The notes under the pieces are model-generated. The model saw nothing but the letters and a program-made list of their open reading frames with translations. It ran no database searches and was not told the origin of the DNA. A DNA stretch of 64,000 nucleotides from Flavobacteriaceae bacterium (GTDB lineage Bacteria > Bacteroidota > Bacteroidia > Flavobacteriales > Flavobacteriaceae): assembly GCA_004762155.1 (NCBI GenBank), contig SIHP01000013.1, forward strand, positions 99,701-163,700. The letters are read 5' to 3'. The position numbers and the translations under genes are program-made. Below, piece after piece: positions 7,617 through 16,897 of this stretch (positions within the stretch are counted from its first letter, which is position 1; each line of letters opens with the position of its first letter).

Positions 7617-8474
7617 CTATTTTTTGCTTCTAACACTTTCTATAAGAACTGTTGCTAAAATTAAACCTCCACCAACGTAGGTATTTATTGTTGGGATTTC
7701 ATTTAAAAATAAAAACGCGATAATTATACCAAAAATTGGTTGTGCGCTACTAATTATACTTGTTGTAGACGCAGAAAAGAATTGTAATGAATGTACCATT
7801 AAACTGTGTCCGATTGCTGTCGTTACAAAGGCTAATACTACAATATAAGGCCATTGTGTTTGTATACCAGAACTATCCATAAAAAACAAAACTGGACTTA
7901 AACAAACGGTAATAACAACTGTTTGATAAAACATAAGTACAATACCATTGTATTGCGTTACATATTGTTTTAAAATTAAAATTCTTATAGTATAACATAA
8001 CGCAGATAACAACCCAAATAAAACTCCTTGAACTGTGGTACTTTCTATATTAAATTCTGGCGATAAGACGTAAACACCTAACAATACTAATATTGCCAAA
8101 ACAATATTCATTGGATCGAATTTTAGCTTTAGAAACAAAGGTTCTAAAAAAGCAACCATTACTGGAAATGTGTATAAAGACAGCATACCAATAGCCACAT
8201 TGGCCATTTTTAAAGCATAAAAATAAGTAACCCAATGTGCGCCCATAAAAATTCCGCCAACTATAAACGGAACCAAGTGTTTTTTTGATTTTAATTGAAT
8301 ACTATCTTTTCTAATCTTACAAAAAATGAATAGAAAAACCATGGCTAATGCTGCACGAAACCAAATAATAACTTCAGATGGCATAGCAATATACCTACCC
8401 AAAGCACCAGATGTGCTTACTAAAAAAGCAGATAATAATAATCCTAATACATTTTTAATATGATTGTTTTCCAT
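7617..8474 (-). CDS. EamA/DMT superfamily permease
   Basis: A 285-residue integral membrane protein with ten hydrophobic segments in two repeats of five, the plan of the EamA (RhaT/YdcZ-like) drug/metabolite transporter superfamily. Typical features are a glycine/serine-rich first segment (L-L-L-S-A-F-L-V-S-T-S-G-A-L-G), A-L-x-x-x-x-V-A-I-G-M-L-S-L-Y-T-F-P-V in the first repeat and S-S-A-Q-P-I-F-G-I-I-I-A in the second. Members move small metabolites across the inner membrane, usually as exporters; the substrate is not deducible. It is 42 bases upstream-adjacent to the metal-dependent hydrolase gene on the same strand. Confidence 0.88.
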   Translation of the reverse strand: MENNHIKNVLGLLLSAFLVSTSGALGRYIAMPSEVIIWFRAALAMVFLFIFCKIRKDSIQLKSKKHLVPFIVGGIFMGAHWVTYFYALKMANVAIGMLSLYTFPVMVAFLEPLFLKLKFDPMNIVLAILVLLGVYVLSPEFNIESTTVQGVLFGLLSALCYTIRILILKQYVTQYNGIVLMFYQTVVITVCLSPVLFFMDSSGIQTQWPYIVVLAFVTTAIGHSLMVHSLQFFSASTTSIISSAQPIFGIIIAFLFLNEIPTINTYVGGGLILATVLIESVRSKK

Positions 8475-8516
8475 GGTATTTTTATAAAAATTGATAGTAT
8501 ATAAAACCTGTAAAAA

Positions 8517-9062
8517 TTACTTGTTTTTGCTACTAAATCGTTTCACAAAAATACAGCTTATTACATACAAAAAACTAGGAATACCAATCCAAATAAGTTC
8601 ACTTTTTAATACACGTATTCCTTTTTCTCCAAAAAAACGTGCTACACCAATTGGAGAAACCTGTATTGGCCTCCATGGAAAAAAATAACGAGTATCATTA
8701 AAAGGAGAGAAAAAAGCAACACCTAATCCGCCAGTTGTTAATGCATCTAAAACACCATGAGAAATAGTACATGCAGCAAAAAACAAACTATATAAAAGTC
8801 CTGTTTTTGTAAAAAATAGTTTGCTGTAAAATAATAATGTTATTAAAAAACCTAAAAAAATTGCAAACACAATGGAATGCGAAAAACCTCTATGTCCCCA
8901 AAAACTATTATAATTAATATGGAAACTGAAACCAATTACATCAGCATCTGGAAGAATAGCGCATAAAATACCTAAAATCCAGAATTTATAACTTCTTAAG
9001 TTTTTAGAAAAACTATGTCCTAAACCAATTGCAACAACTGCATGTCCGAAAATTGATGCCAT
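8517..9062 (-). CDS. YdjM-like membrane-bound metal-dependent hydrolase
   Basis: A 181-residue integral membrane protein of the LexA-binding/YdjM family (PF04307), predicted metal-dependent hydrolases. Conserved polar residues sit at membrane edges: H-A-V-V-A-I-G-L-G-H-S near the N-terminus, L-P-D-A-D-V-I-G, W-G-H-R-G-F-S-H-S, and the later S-H-G-V-L-D-A-L-T-T-G-G-L-G-V. The P-D-x-D and H-R-G-x-x-H motifs are the presumed metal ligands. The stop of the upstream TlpA-like gene lies two bases away (gene order on the minus strand: TlpA-like, YdjM-like, EamA), so these three may form one transcript. Confidence 0.88.
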   Translation of the reverse strand: MASIFGHAVVAIGLGHSFSKNLRSYKFWILGILCAILPDADVIGFSFHINYNSFWGHRGFSHSIVFAIFLGFLITLLFYSKLFFTKTGLLYSLFFAACTISHGVLDALTTGGLGVAFFSPFNDTRYFFPWRPIQVSPIGVARFFGEKGIRVLKSELIWIGIPSFLYVISCIFVKRFSSKNK

Positions 9063-9063
9063 A

Positions 9064-10431
9064 TTATTCTTCTAATAAAGCTTCGATTATTTTTTGTGTT
9101 TTTTTAGAAGAAATTTTTTCAATTTCTATGTCAGTTGGAACTCCTTTTTTAGAGATGATAACTGTGCTTGGTAAAGCTGTAATGTTGTAGGCTTTTATAA
9201 ACTTTAGTTTTGGACTGTCTAAAAACAATTGATTTCCTTGAATGTTTTGTTCTTTTAAAAGGACTAACCAGTCTTCATATTGTTCTTTTTTATCTATTGA
9301 AATTGATACAAAAGCTATATTTTTTTCTTCAAATTTTGCTTGTAGTTTATCCAAGTCTTTAAAACGCTTTTCACAAGTTTTACAACGGTTTGTCCAAAAA
9401 TTTATAAAGATGTATTTTCCTTTATATTTTACCAATTGTTCTTGCTCTCCATTAGCATTTTTAAATTTAAACTTAGATAAGTTTTTTTCAGCCTCAACTT
9501 GCCTTATCTCATCGTACTTTTCTTTGGCTTTCGTTTCTAATTTTATATCCTGAGAATGAAGCTTTATTAACCTGTAATAATCTCTAGCATTAACCTCTTT
9601 TGTATTGATTAGATAATACAAACTTTCTAAAACACCTTGCTTTAAACTTGGTATTCTTATGTCGTTAATTAATTGATTCATCATGCCATAATCTTTAGCA
9701 TTTTCAATATCTTTTTTCCATTTTAAAATGGTTAGTTCTTTATATGAATTATACTTTTCGTATAGTTGATTATTTTGAAAATGAATATGATTTAAAGGCT
9801 CTAAGAAATAAGAAGACGGAGCTAAACTGTCTTTATATTGGTAGTGTTTTTTTGCTCCTTCGTATTTTAATAAATCTAAAGAATAAGCATATTGAAGGTT
9901 TTTCATTTCTTCATCTACAAACTTTTTATCAAGCTGTCCGGAAAAAAGAGTTCCATAATTTTCTTTATACAAGCGATCTAGCTTATCTAAATACTTGTTT
10001 TCATCACCTTCATAAAATTCCTTTTTATAATAGGTATTTACCTTCCCTTTTTTGTTTATAAAATGGGATTTTTTATTTAGTAAATACGTATTTATGTAGG
10101 CTCCTTCTCCAGTAAAAGTTAATGATTTATAAAAATTTTCATTATCAAAAGAAATAGTTATATCATCTGTTGGTTTTAAATATAAAACCACAACATTTTC
10201 GTCTTTTTTAAGCAGGTAATATCCTTCATCAAAACCTAAATAATCTACAACAAAACTATTTTCTTTTTCTATAATTGATTTTAACACCTCATCATCAATA
10301 CTAGATAAATATACCTTTTTATTAATGGTGTCGTTTTGTATTTTAAATGTTAATTTTTGGCTACTAACAGTTATAGTTGCCAAGAATAGTATATAAAAAA
10401 TTATACTTTTTGTTATTGTAATTTTTTCCAT
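9064..10431 (-). CDS. TlpA-like thioredoxin-fold lipoprotein-type redox protein
   Basis: A 455-residue exported protein with a signal peptide or N-terminal anchor (residues 8-24, ending T-V-S-S-Q). The first ~110 residues look like the DUF4369 beta-sandwich that often precedes TlpA domains in Bacteroidota. The C-terminal ~135 residues are a TlpA/AhpC-type thioredoxin fold with the redox motif C-K-T-C in W-T-N-R-C-K-T-C-E-K-R-F and the cis-proline region A-L-P-S-T-V-I. It probably reduces periplasmic disulfides, for example in cytochrome maturation or stress; the partner is unknown. The active site pair K-T differs from the more common P-P or K-P, which may alter its redox potential. Confidence 0.87.
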   Translation of the reverse strand: MEKITITKSIIFYILFLATITVSSQKLTFKIQNDTINKKVYLSSIDDEVLKSIIEKENSFVVDYLGFDEGYYLLKKDENVVVLYLKPTDDITISFDNENFYKSLTFTGEGAYINTYLLNKKSHFINKKGKVNTYYKKEFYEGDENKYLDKLDRLYKENYGTLFSGQLDKKFVDEEMKNLQYAYSLDLLKYEGAKKHYQYKDSLAPSSYFLEPLNHIHFQNNQLYEKYNSYKELTILKWKKDIENAKDYGMMNQLINDIRIPSLKQGVLESLYYLINTKEVNARDYYRLIKLHSQDIKLETKAKEKYDEIRQVEAEKNLSKFKFKNANGEQEQLVKYKGKYIFINFWTNRCKTCEKRFKDLDKLQAKFEEKNIAFVSISIDKKEQYEDWLVLLKEQNIQGNQLFLDSPKLKFIKAYNITALPSTVIISKKGVPTDIEIEKISSKKTQKIIEALLEE

Positions 10432-10445
10432 TTTTATAATTAAGA

Positions 10446-10465
10446 AATTGCTTTTCTCAAAGCAA
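10446..10465 (-). terminator. Hairpin after the Fic gene
   Basis: ATTGCTTT and AAAGCAAT separated by TCTC form a perfect 8-base stem in the 45-base gap between the Fic gene and the TlpA-like gene. On the minus strand it is followed by only a weak T-rich stretch, so termination may be partial. Confidence 0.4.
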
Positions 10466-10476
10466 TAACATTTATT

Positions 10477-11634
10477 TTATTCATTTATTATAGGCAGAAA
10501 ACCATTTTCATCTAAAGCTTTTATAATTCCTTTTAATAAAATCTTATTTTGGAAACTTATAATATATTTTCTACTATTTTCTTTTTCTGATATAATTAAA
10601 TTTTTGTCTTTTAATTTTTTAAGATTTCTTGATATTTCTGCACTATGCTTTCCTTTAAAAATAGCTTTTAAATCCGAAGCTTGAAATACTTGTTTTTTTA
10701 TTGCTATTTGTAATACCTGAAATTCAATATCATTTATTTGTCCATTTTCTTTTGAATATAAAATTGCTTTTGATAAAATATTTTTACTTAAAAAAGAATA
10801 ATCTAATAACTTATCTATTTTTTCAATTTCTGTTTTTAAACCGCTCAATACATATTCACACCATGTTATCAATCCTTTTTTCGTGCCAGTATCTGCTTTA
10901 GATAAATATTTGTAATACAAATCTCTATCATTACAAAAAACAGCAGTAGGATTAACTATTCTACCCATATTTACATTAAAACCTTGTTTAACTAACATTG
11001 CATAGGTAAATAAACGTACCGTTCTTCCATTTCCATTAGCAAAAGGATGCACCCAAACAAAACGGTGATGAGCAAGTGCCGTTTTTAATAAGTCATATTT
11101 AGGTGGATGATTTTCTGATATAAAATTAAATAACTCATCCATATATCCATCAATTTGAAATGGAGCAGGAGGCTTATGTAATGCATTTGTTATACTTATA
11201 TCGTGATTTCTATAAAAACCAGGTCTTTTATCTCCTTCTCCAATTGGCGGTGGTGTTAAATCTTTTACTATATGTTTATGTAATTCACTTATAAAAATTT
11301 TATTTATTTCAATATCTTCAATGTGCTCATCTATAAAAGACATTGATCTTTCAATATTTTGAATTTCTAAAATGTTTTCATTTACTATTTCACCATTTTC
11401 AGATTTGTTCTCTATAAAATCAGTTATCGTAGTGTTATTTCCTTCAATACGAGCAGAACCAATACTTTCTAACGTATGGAAAATATTTTTTAATTGAAAA
11501 AATATTTTAGGATGTGTTGAACCTCCCAATTCTTTTCTTCTTAAATAATCTAACTCGATAATTAAATCGGTAATAGTAGAACCAAAATCAGGCTTTACCA
11601 ATTCTAAATCATAATGTATAAACTTTGACATCAT
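10477..11634 (-). CDS. Fic domain protein with N-terminal inhibitory motif and C-terminal winged helix
   Basis: A 385-residue Fic protein. Fic enzymes transfer AMP (or a related group) from a nucleotide to a target hydroxyl. The catalytic motif is complete: H-P-F-A-N-G-N-G-R-T-V-R at about 195-207. An inhibitory helix motif S-A-R-I-E-G (60-65) matches the [S/T]-x-x-x-E-[G/N] signature of class II Fic proteins, in which the Glu blocks the ATP gamma-phosphate site. The last ~75 residues look like a winged-helix DNA-binding domain (S-D-L-K-A-I-F-K-G-K-H-S-A-E-I-S-R-N-L-K-K-L). No separate antitoxin gene is next to it, consistent with self-inhibition. The start could be either of two adjacent ATG codons. 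Confidence 0.9.
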   Translation of the reverse strand: MMSKFIHYDLELVKPDFGSTITDLIIELDYLRRKELGGSTHPKIFFQLKNIFHTLESIGSARIEGNNTTITDFIENKSENGEIVNENILEIQNIERSMSFIDEHIEDIEINKIFISELHKHIVKDLTPPPIGEGDKRPGFYRNHDISITNALHKPPAPFQIDGYMDELFNFISENHPPKYDLLKTALAHHRFVWVHPFANGNGRTVRLFTYAMLVKQGFNVNMGRIVNPTAVFCNDRDLYYKYLSKADTGTKKGLITWCEYVLSGLKTEIEKIDKLLDYSFLSKNILSKAILYSKENGQINDIEFQVLQIAIKKQVFQASDLKAIFKGKHSAEISRNLKKLKDKNLIISEKENSRKYIISFQNKILLKGIIKALDENGFLPIINE

Positions 11635-11813
11635 TTAACAATTAAGCAATTCAACATTTAACAAATATATCTAATAATTAAGCTTAAAACACTGTGCTTA
11701 AACATTTATGTGTCAACAACAACAACAACATGATTTAACAAATCAAAACATTGTTTATTAACAAACCCTTTGAAGTTATTAACAAATCGACAACCTTATT
11801 AGTTATATACTTA

Positions 11814-14800
11814 TTACACCTTTTGCAATACTTTTAACGCTGTGTTTACTGAATCAATTTTTATAAAAGTGATTAATAAACGTAAGCCTTTTTTACTTTC
11901 TTTTTCTTTCATAACGCAACTTTTCGGATTCTTTTGAACGTATTTTAACATTCTAGAAAATGCGTCGGTTTGATAAAAATCACTTTGTTGATTCGCTACA
12001 AAATACCCAATCATTCTTTTTTTCTTTAGAATTATCTTCTCTAAACCTAATTCTTTCGCTAACCATTTGATGCGAACACTATCTAAAAGATCAACAACTT
12101 GCGTTGGAATTTCTCCAAATCTATCTATAATTTCACTTTCAAACGTTACTAAATCAGCTTCATTGTTTAATTCGCCCAATTTATTGTATAAATTCAATCG
12201 CTCTGATACTGAATTGACATAATCATCTGGAAATAAGATCTCAAAATCGGTATCAATAGTTACGTCTTTTACATATTCCTTTGGCTCATTTTCATCAACA
12301 GGATATAAATCTTTAAATTCATTTTCTTTTAACTCTACAATAGCTTCTTCCAAAATTTTCTGATACGTATCAAAACCAATATCATTCATAAATCCGCTTT
12401 GTTCACCACCTAACAAATCTCCAGCACCACGAATCTCCAAATCTTTCATTGCAATATTTAAGCCACTTCCTAATTCCGAGAACATTTCTAAAGCCGTAAT
12501 ACGCTTACGCGCATCGTCCGTCATCATATGATATGGCGGTGTTATGAAATAACAAAATGCCTTTTTATTAGAACGACCAACACGTCCACGCATTTGGTGT
12601 AGATCAGATAATCCGAAATTATTAGCGTTGTTTATAAAAATGGTATTTGCATTTGGTACATCCAATCCACTTTCAATAATTGTAGTAGAAACCAATACAT
12701 CAAATTCCCCATTCATAAAACCAAGCATCAATTCCTCTAACTTTTTACCTTCCATTTGTCCGTGACCAATTCCTATTTTGGCATCTGGAACCAAACGTTG
12801 TAACATGCCGGCAACTTCTTTAATATTTTCTATTCTATTATGAATAAAAAATACTTGTCCGCCACGGGAAATCTCATACGAAATTGCATCTCGCATCGTT
12901 TCTTCGTTTAAACGAACCACATTTGTTTCAATAGGATGACGGTTTGGCGGCGCCGTTTTTATTACCGATAAATCTCTTGCTGCCATCAAACTAAATTGCA
13001 ACGTACGCGGAATTGGTGTAGCCGTTAAGGTTAACGTATCTACATTTTCCTTAATCGTTTTTAACTTGTCTTTTACAGCAACACCAAATTTTTGCTCTTC
13101 ATCAATAATTAAAAGCCCTAAATCTTTAAAATTAACGCGTTTATTGGTTAATTGATGTGTTCCTATAACAATATCTATACTTCCGTCTGTAACACCTTCT
13201 AAAACCGTGTTTTTTTGCTTTGTAGTTCTAAATCGGTTTAAATAATCTATCGTTACTGGAAAATCTTTTAATCGTTCCGAAAAAGTTTTAAAATGTTGAA
13301 AGGCTAGGATAGTGGTTGGTACCAAAACAGCTACTTGTTTTCCGTTATCTACAGCTTTAAAAGCGGCACGAATAGCAACTTCTGTTTTTCCAAAACCAAC
13401 ATCTCCACAAACCAAACGATCCATCGGTTGTTCTTTTTCCATATCTGCTTTTACATCTTGTGTAGATGAAAACTGATCTGGTGTGTCTTCAAACAAAAAA
13501 CTTGCTTCCAACTCATGTTGCATATTCGTATCCGGACCAAAAGCAAATCCTTTTTGAAGTTTTCTTTTTGCGTATAATTGAATTAAGTTAAACGCAACAT
13601 GTTTAACACGTGCTTTGGTTTTTTGCTTAACTTTTTTCCAAGCATCGGAACCTAATTTATATATTTTAGGAGCTTTTCCGTCTTTTCCGTTGAATTTAGA
13701 TATTTTATGTAACGAGTGGATACTTACATACAAAATATCGCGTTCGCCATAAATTAACTTAATTGCTTCTTGCTTTTTACCTTCAACATCTATTTTTTGT
13801 AAACCTGCAAAACGTCCAATTCCATGATCAATATGCGTTACATAATCGCCTTTTTCTAAATTGGTTAATTCTTTTAAAGTGATGTTTTGCTTTTTGGCGT
13901 ATCCGTTTTTTAATCGGAATTTATGATAACGTTCAAAAATTTGATGATCTGTATAACAAACCAACTTTTCATCTTCATCTATAAATCCTTCAAATAAAGG
14001 AGAAACGACTGTTTCATAATGTACTTCTTCATCTGCATCTTCAAAAATATCATGAAAACGTTGTGCTTGTTTTTCATTCGCACAAAAAATATAGTTGCTA
14101 TATCCTTTATCGTGATGTACGTTTAAATCTTCAATTAATAAATTGAATTGCTTGTTAAAAGAAGGTTGTGAACGTATGTTGAATTTTACATTTCTACTTT
14201 TTTCTGAAACCGAACTTTTACTTCCAAAATACGCCACTGGAAAATCTTGTAATTGATTCATAATTAAATCGCCATTACAAAATAATTCTTCTGGTTTTGA
14301 ATGCTTTACTTCTTTGGATAGTTTCTCGTATTCTACCAAAGCTCTATGATAAAACTTGTCTAAATTTCCTTTTAATATTTCTTGATTTTTAACAAACAAT
14401 ACCGTTTTAGCCGAAATATACTTTAAAAAACTCTCCCTATTTTCTTCCAAGGTTTTATTTTCTACATTTGGCATAATGCTCACTTTGGTAAGCTTTTCGT
14501 TAGACAATTGTGTTTCTACATCAAACGTACGAATGCTATCTACCTCATCTCCAAAAAACTCAATTCTATACGGTTCGTTGTGCGAATAAGAAAATACATC
14601 TATAATTCCACCACGAACAGAAAACTCTCCCGCTTCCGTAACAAAATCTACACGATTAAATTTGTATTCGAATAAAACTTCATTAATAAAATCTAGCGAC
14701 ACATTTTCGCCAACCGCAATTTTTAACGTGTTTTTTTCCAGTTCTTTTTTCGTCACTACTTTTTCAAATAGAGCAGTAGGATAGGTAACAATAATCGCTG

Positions 14801-15152
14801 GTTTTTTTCGCGAATTAATTCGGTTTAAAACCTCAGCACGTAATAAAACATTGGCGTTATCGGTTTCTTCTATCTGGTATGGTCTGCGATACGAACCTGG
14901 ATAAAACAATACGTTTTTATCGCCCAACAATTGTTCTAAATCGTTTAGGTAATACGCCGCTTCTTCTTTGTCGTTAAAAACTAACAAATACGGTTTATCG
15001 GCTTGTTTAAAGGTTTCAGAAATAACAAAAGACAACGACGATCCGACCAAATTCGATATTTGAAAATGGTTTTTATCGTGTTGTAAGGCGGATAAAATCT
15101 GCGTTGTTTTAGCAGATTTTAAATAATGATTAACAATCGTTTGCTTGCTCAA
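11814..15152 (-). CDS. mfd: Transcription-repair coupling factor Mfd
   Basis: An 1112-residue Mfd translocase that removes stalled RNA polymerase at DNA lesions and recruits UvrA. The N-terminal UvrB-homology module (about 1-330) is followed by the CarD-like polymerase-interaction domain (K-G-D-Y-V-T-H-I-D-H-G-I-G-R-F) near 430. The SF2 helicase motors come next: Walker A G-D-V-G-F-G-K-T-E-V-A, Walker B I-I-D-E-E-Q (DEEQ box), T-A-T-P-I-P-R-T-L and Q-M-R-G-R-V-G-R-S. The C-terminal TRCF domain covers roughly the last 150 residues. The length is normal for Bacteroidota. It is preceded on the minus strand by the repeat-rich gap at 15.2-16.0 kb. Confidence 0.97.
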   Translation of the reverse strand: MSKQTIVNHYLKSAKTTQILSALQHDKNHFQISNLVGSSLSFVISETFKQADKPYLLVFNDKEEAAYYLNDLEQLLGDKNVLFYPGSYRRPYQIEETDNANVLLRAEVLNRINSRKKPAIIVTYPTALFEKVVTKKELEKNTLKIAVGENVSLDFINEVLFEYKFNRVDFVTEAGEFSVRGGIIDVFSYSHNEPYRIEFFGDEVDSIRTFDVETQLSNEKLTKVSIMPNVENKTLEENRESFLKYISAKTVLFVKNQEILKGNLDKFYHRALVEYEKLSKEVKHSKPEELFCNGDLIMNQLQDFPVAYFGSKSSVSEKSRNVKFNIRSQPSFNKQFNLLIEDLNVHHDKGYSNYIFCANEKQAQRFHDIFEDADEEVHYETVVSPLFEGFIDEDEKLVCYTDHQIFERYHKFRLKNGYAKKQNITLKELTNLEKGDYVTHIDHGIGRFAGLQKIDVEGKKQEAIKLIYGERDILYVSIHSLHKISKFNGKDGKAPKIYKLGSDAWKKVKQKTKARVKHVAFNLIQLYAKRKLQKGFAFGPDTNMQHELEASFLFEDTPDQFSSTQDVKADMEKEQPMDRLVCGDVGFGKTEVAIRAAFKAVDNGKQVAVLVPTTILAFQHFKTFSERLKDFPVTIDYLNRFRTTKQKNTVLEGVTDGSIDIVIGTHQLTNKRVNFKDLGLLIIDEEQKFGVAVKDKLKTIKENVDTLTLTATPIPRTLQFSLMAARDLSVIKTAPPNRHPIETNVVRLNEETMRDAISYEISRGGQVFFIHNRIENIKEVAGMLQRLVPDAKIGIGHGQMEGKKLEELMLGFMNGEFDVLVSTTIIESGLDVPNANTIFINNANNFGLSDLHQMRGRVGRSNKKAFCYFITPPYHMMTDDARKRITALEMFSELGSGLNIAMKDLEIRGAGDLLGGEQSGFMNDIGFDTYQKILEEAIVELKENEFKDLYPVDENEPKEYVKDVTIDTDFEILFPDDYVNSVSERLNLYNKLGELNNEADLVTFESEIIDRFGEIPTQVVDLLDSVRIKWLAKELGLEKIILKKKRMIGYFVANQQSDFYQTDAFSRMLKYVQKNPKSCVMKEKESKKGLRLLITFIKIDSVNTALKVLQKV

Positions 15153-15238
15153 CGGTAATAATTTTAAGCAAAGGTAAAATTATTATTTGTACTGTATAGT
15201 TTTAGTTTTGATTCAAACGGGTTTTTAGCAATCTTATT

Positions 15239-15665
15239 CGTTATTGCAAACAAAACGCAGTGAAATAATCGGTGTATTAAATAATGAAACTCTGTTTTTA
15301 TCATCGAATTAATAAATCTTCGTCATTGCGAACGAAACGCAGTGAAGTGAAGCAATTTGTTTATTTAATAACGAAACTCTTTTTTTATCCTCAACTTAAT
15401 AAATATTCGTCATTGCGAACGAAACGCAGTGAAGTGAAGCAATCTGTTTATTTAATAACGAAATTAAATTATGTTTTTGGGCGTTTCCTTGCAGGTCAGG
15501 CTTTCGCTACTCGCTTTTTTGTAAAAGAAATGTTTTACAAAAAGAGCTCAAACAAACCACTCAATCCTTAACGCAAAATTTAGATAATATAAAACCTCAC
15601 TGGTTTATAAAATTGTAATCAAAACTAAATGATTTACAGATTGCTTCGTGCCTCGCAATGACAAA
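15239..15665 (+). repeat. Tandem and inverted copies of a CGTCATTGCGA-type repeat
   Basis: Three direct copies start at 15239 (degenerate), 15321 and 15408. The last two share CGTCATTGCGAACGAAACGC and the following AGTGAAGTGAAGCAAT, with a period of 82-87 bases. An inverted end, GATTGCTTCGTGCCTCGCAA followed by TGAC, is at about 15637-15660. The reading frame through the copies is not a gene. The same family appears at 30261-30344. Such repeats are scattered through many Bacteroidota genomes; their role is unknown. Confidence 0.75.
15479..15574 (+). repeat. Palindrome-containing intergenic element, copy B
   Basis: Starts GGGCGTTTCC, then GGTCAGGCTTTCGCTACTCG, an inverted repeat (CTTTTTTGTAAAA / TTTTACAAAAAGAG), and ends CAATCCTTAACGC. 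It matches copy A at 7503-7591 in both ends and layout but has a different central palindrome. It is embedded inside the larger repeat patch. Confidence 0.65.
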
Positions 15666-15669
15666 CAAA

Positions 15670-16029
15670 GTCATTTCGACCGCAGCGGAGAAATCACACC
15701 CAAATATTCACACTAAAAAACATCTGCTTACTCAGATGCGATGTCTCGGTTACTCTCGACATGACAAAAACAAAGCCTTTAAGAGCTTATGAAAATATCA
15801 TATCCTGTAAGTCAAAAACAAACAATAAAATACAACTTGTCATTTCGACCGCAGCGGAGAAATCACACCCAAATATTCATACCAAAAAACACATGCTTAC
15901 TCAGATGTGATGTCTCGATTACTCTCGACATGACAAACAAAGTCTTTTCAAACTTATGACAAAACCACATCTTGTAAGTTAACAACAAACAATAAAATAC
16001 AAATTGTCATTTCGACCGTAGCGGAGAAA
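15670..16029 (+). repeat. Tandem array of a GTCATTTCGACCGCAGCGGA-type repeat
   Basis: Two full copies (15670-15767 and 15839-15936) and one truncated copy (16006-16029), period about 168 bases including near-identical spacers. Each full copy begins GTCATTTCGACCGCAGCGGA and ends CTCTCGACATGACAAA, so its ends are partly complementary. An inner inverted repeat (CATCTGCTTACTCAGATG in the first copy) is present. A related copy in the other orientation is at 30351-30473. Confidence 0.75.
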
Positions 16030-16042
16030 ACAACAGTTGCTA

Positions 16043-16273
16043 TTACAAAATTTTGAAATGTTTATTAGTGGTTTCTTCTTTAAAGTAACTACCTTGATTA
16101 TTATCAAAATAGACTTCTTCAAAATCTTTTCGGTTAAATTTTAAATCAATTTCTAACAATTTTTCATACAGTATAATGAGATATTTACTACATCTTAAGG
16201 AAACTAATTTAATAAATACAAACTGAATGGAAAACCCTGTAAACTTTTTACAAGTGGGTTGTTGATTATTATG
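16043..16273 (-). pseudogene. Gene remnant without a start codon
   Basis: Directly after the stop of the zinc-ribbon gene a minus-strand frame runs for about 75 codons to TAA at 16043 without any ATG near its beginning. Its C-terminal half (E-I-D-L-K-F-N-R-K-D-F-E-E-V-Y-F-D-N-N-Q, ending H-F-K-I-L) has the composition of a real soluble protein. It is probably the tail of a decayed gene of the accessory island, perhaps an immunity gene. No family was recognised. Confidence 0.35.
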
Positions 16274-16897
16274 CTAAACATTTTCAAAAAACTTTACAGC
16301 ATATCTACAATATTCGATAATCAAATCTTTATCAGTATTAAATTCTTTTCTCTTTCCTAAATAGTTATGAGAAGTTGAAGTAATTTCTTTTCCATCTAGT
16401 AATTCCTTGTATGAAATACATTTTATATGCTTTTTAGTAACAAGAACAAAAAGAGCATTTTCAAAAGGATAATCACCATATTTATTAATATCTTTTAATT
16501 TTAATTCACCATTTGCTCGATATTTGACTTCTATAAAATGCGCTTGATTGTCTTTGAAAACAACAAAATCTGGCATTTGTCGAATGTTTTTAGAAACATC
16601 TCCTCTAACTCCTTTTAATAAATCCTTTATTCCAGGTATAGAATTTTCCATTCCATAACTGAATACTTGAAACCCAAGTGAACGAAAAAGCTCTTCAACA
16701 ATTGTTTCGGCAATTCTACCTTTTATAACACCAGAAATCCAAGGGTTTTCTTTAGATTCTGATTTTTTTATTTCCTTTTTTTTAGACTCTTTTTCAATAA
16801 CCAAAGTATCCTTAGAATTTCCATCTTTTTTGTAGCATGAAAAACAAAGCCCACCATTAAATTTTGTGTATTCTCCACAAGTTATACACTCTGCCAT
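16274..16897 (-). CDS. Zinc ribbon plus PD-(D/E)XK nuclease-like protein
   Basis: A 207-residue protein. Residues 4-21 form a treble-clef or ribbon-like site with C4-x2-C7 and C18-x2-C21. A lysine/glutamate-rich linker follows to about 50. Residues 60-150 carry the elements of a PD-(D/E)XK nuclease fold: helix with E64 (G-R-I-A-E-T-I-V), P109-D110 on the first core strand (M-P-D-F-V-V-F), and E123-V-K125 on the second (H-F-I-E-V-K-Y-R). This suggests a metal-dependent endonuclease or a structural relative; the target is unknown. It lies at the end of the toxin/immunity island, with a 490-base gap to the next gene. The N-terminal ribbon may bind nucleic acid; that is inference. Confidence 0.65.
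   Translation of the reverse strand: MAECITCGEYTKFNGGLCFSCYKKDGNSKDTLVIEKESKKKEIKKSESKENPWISGVIKGRIAETIVEELFRSLGFQVFSYGMENSIPGIKDLLKGVRGDVSKNIRQMPDFVVFKDNQAHFIEVKYRANGELKLKDINKYGDYPFENALFVLVTKKHIKCISYKELLDGKEITSTSHNYLGKRKEFNTDKDLIIEYCRYAVKFFENV

Noticed and set aside
15284..15571. Open frame of about 95 codons on the plus strand
   Set aside because: It runs through two copies of a direct repeat and an inserted palindromic element, encoding the same peptide twice. No coding features beyond the repeat.
15239..16029. Possible CRISPR array
   Set aside because: Repeat units are long (80-170 bases), spacers are near-identical and no cas genes are present.
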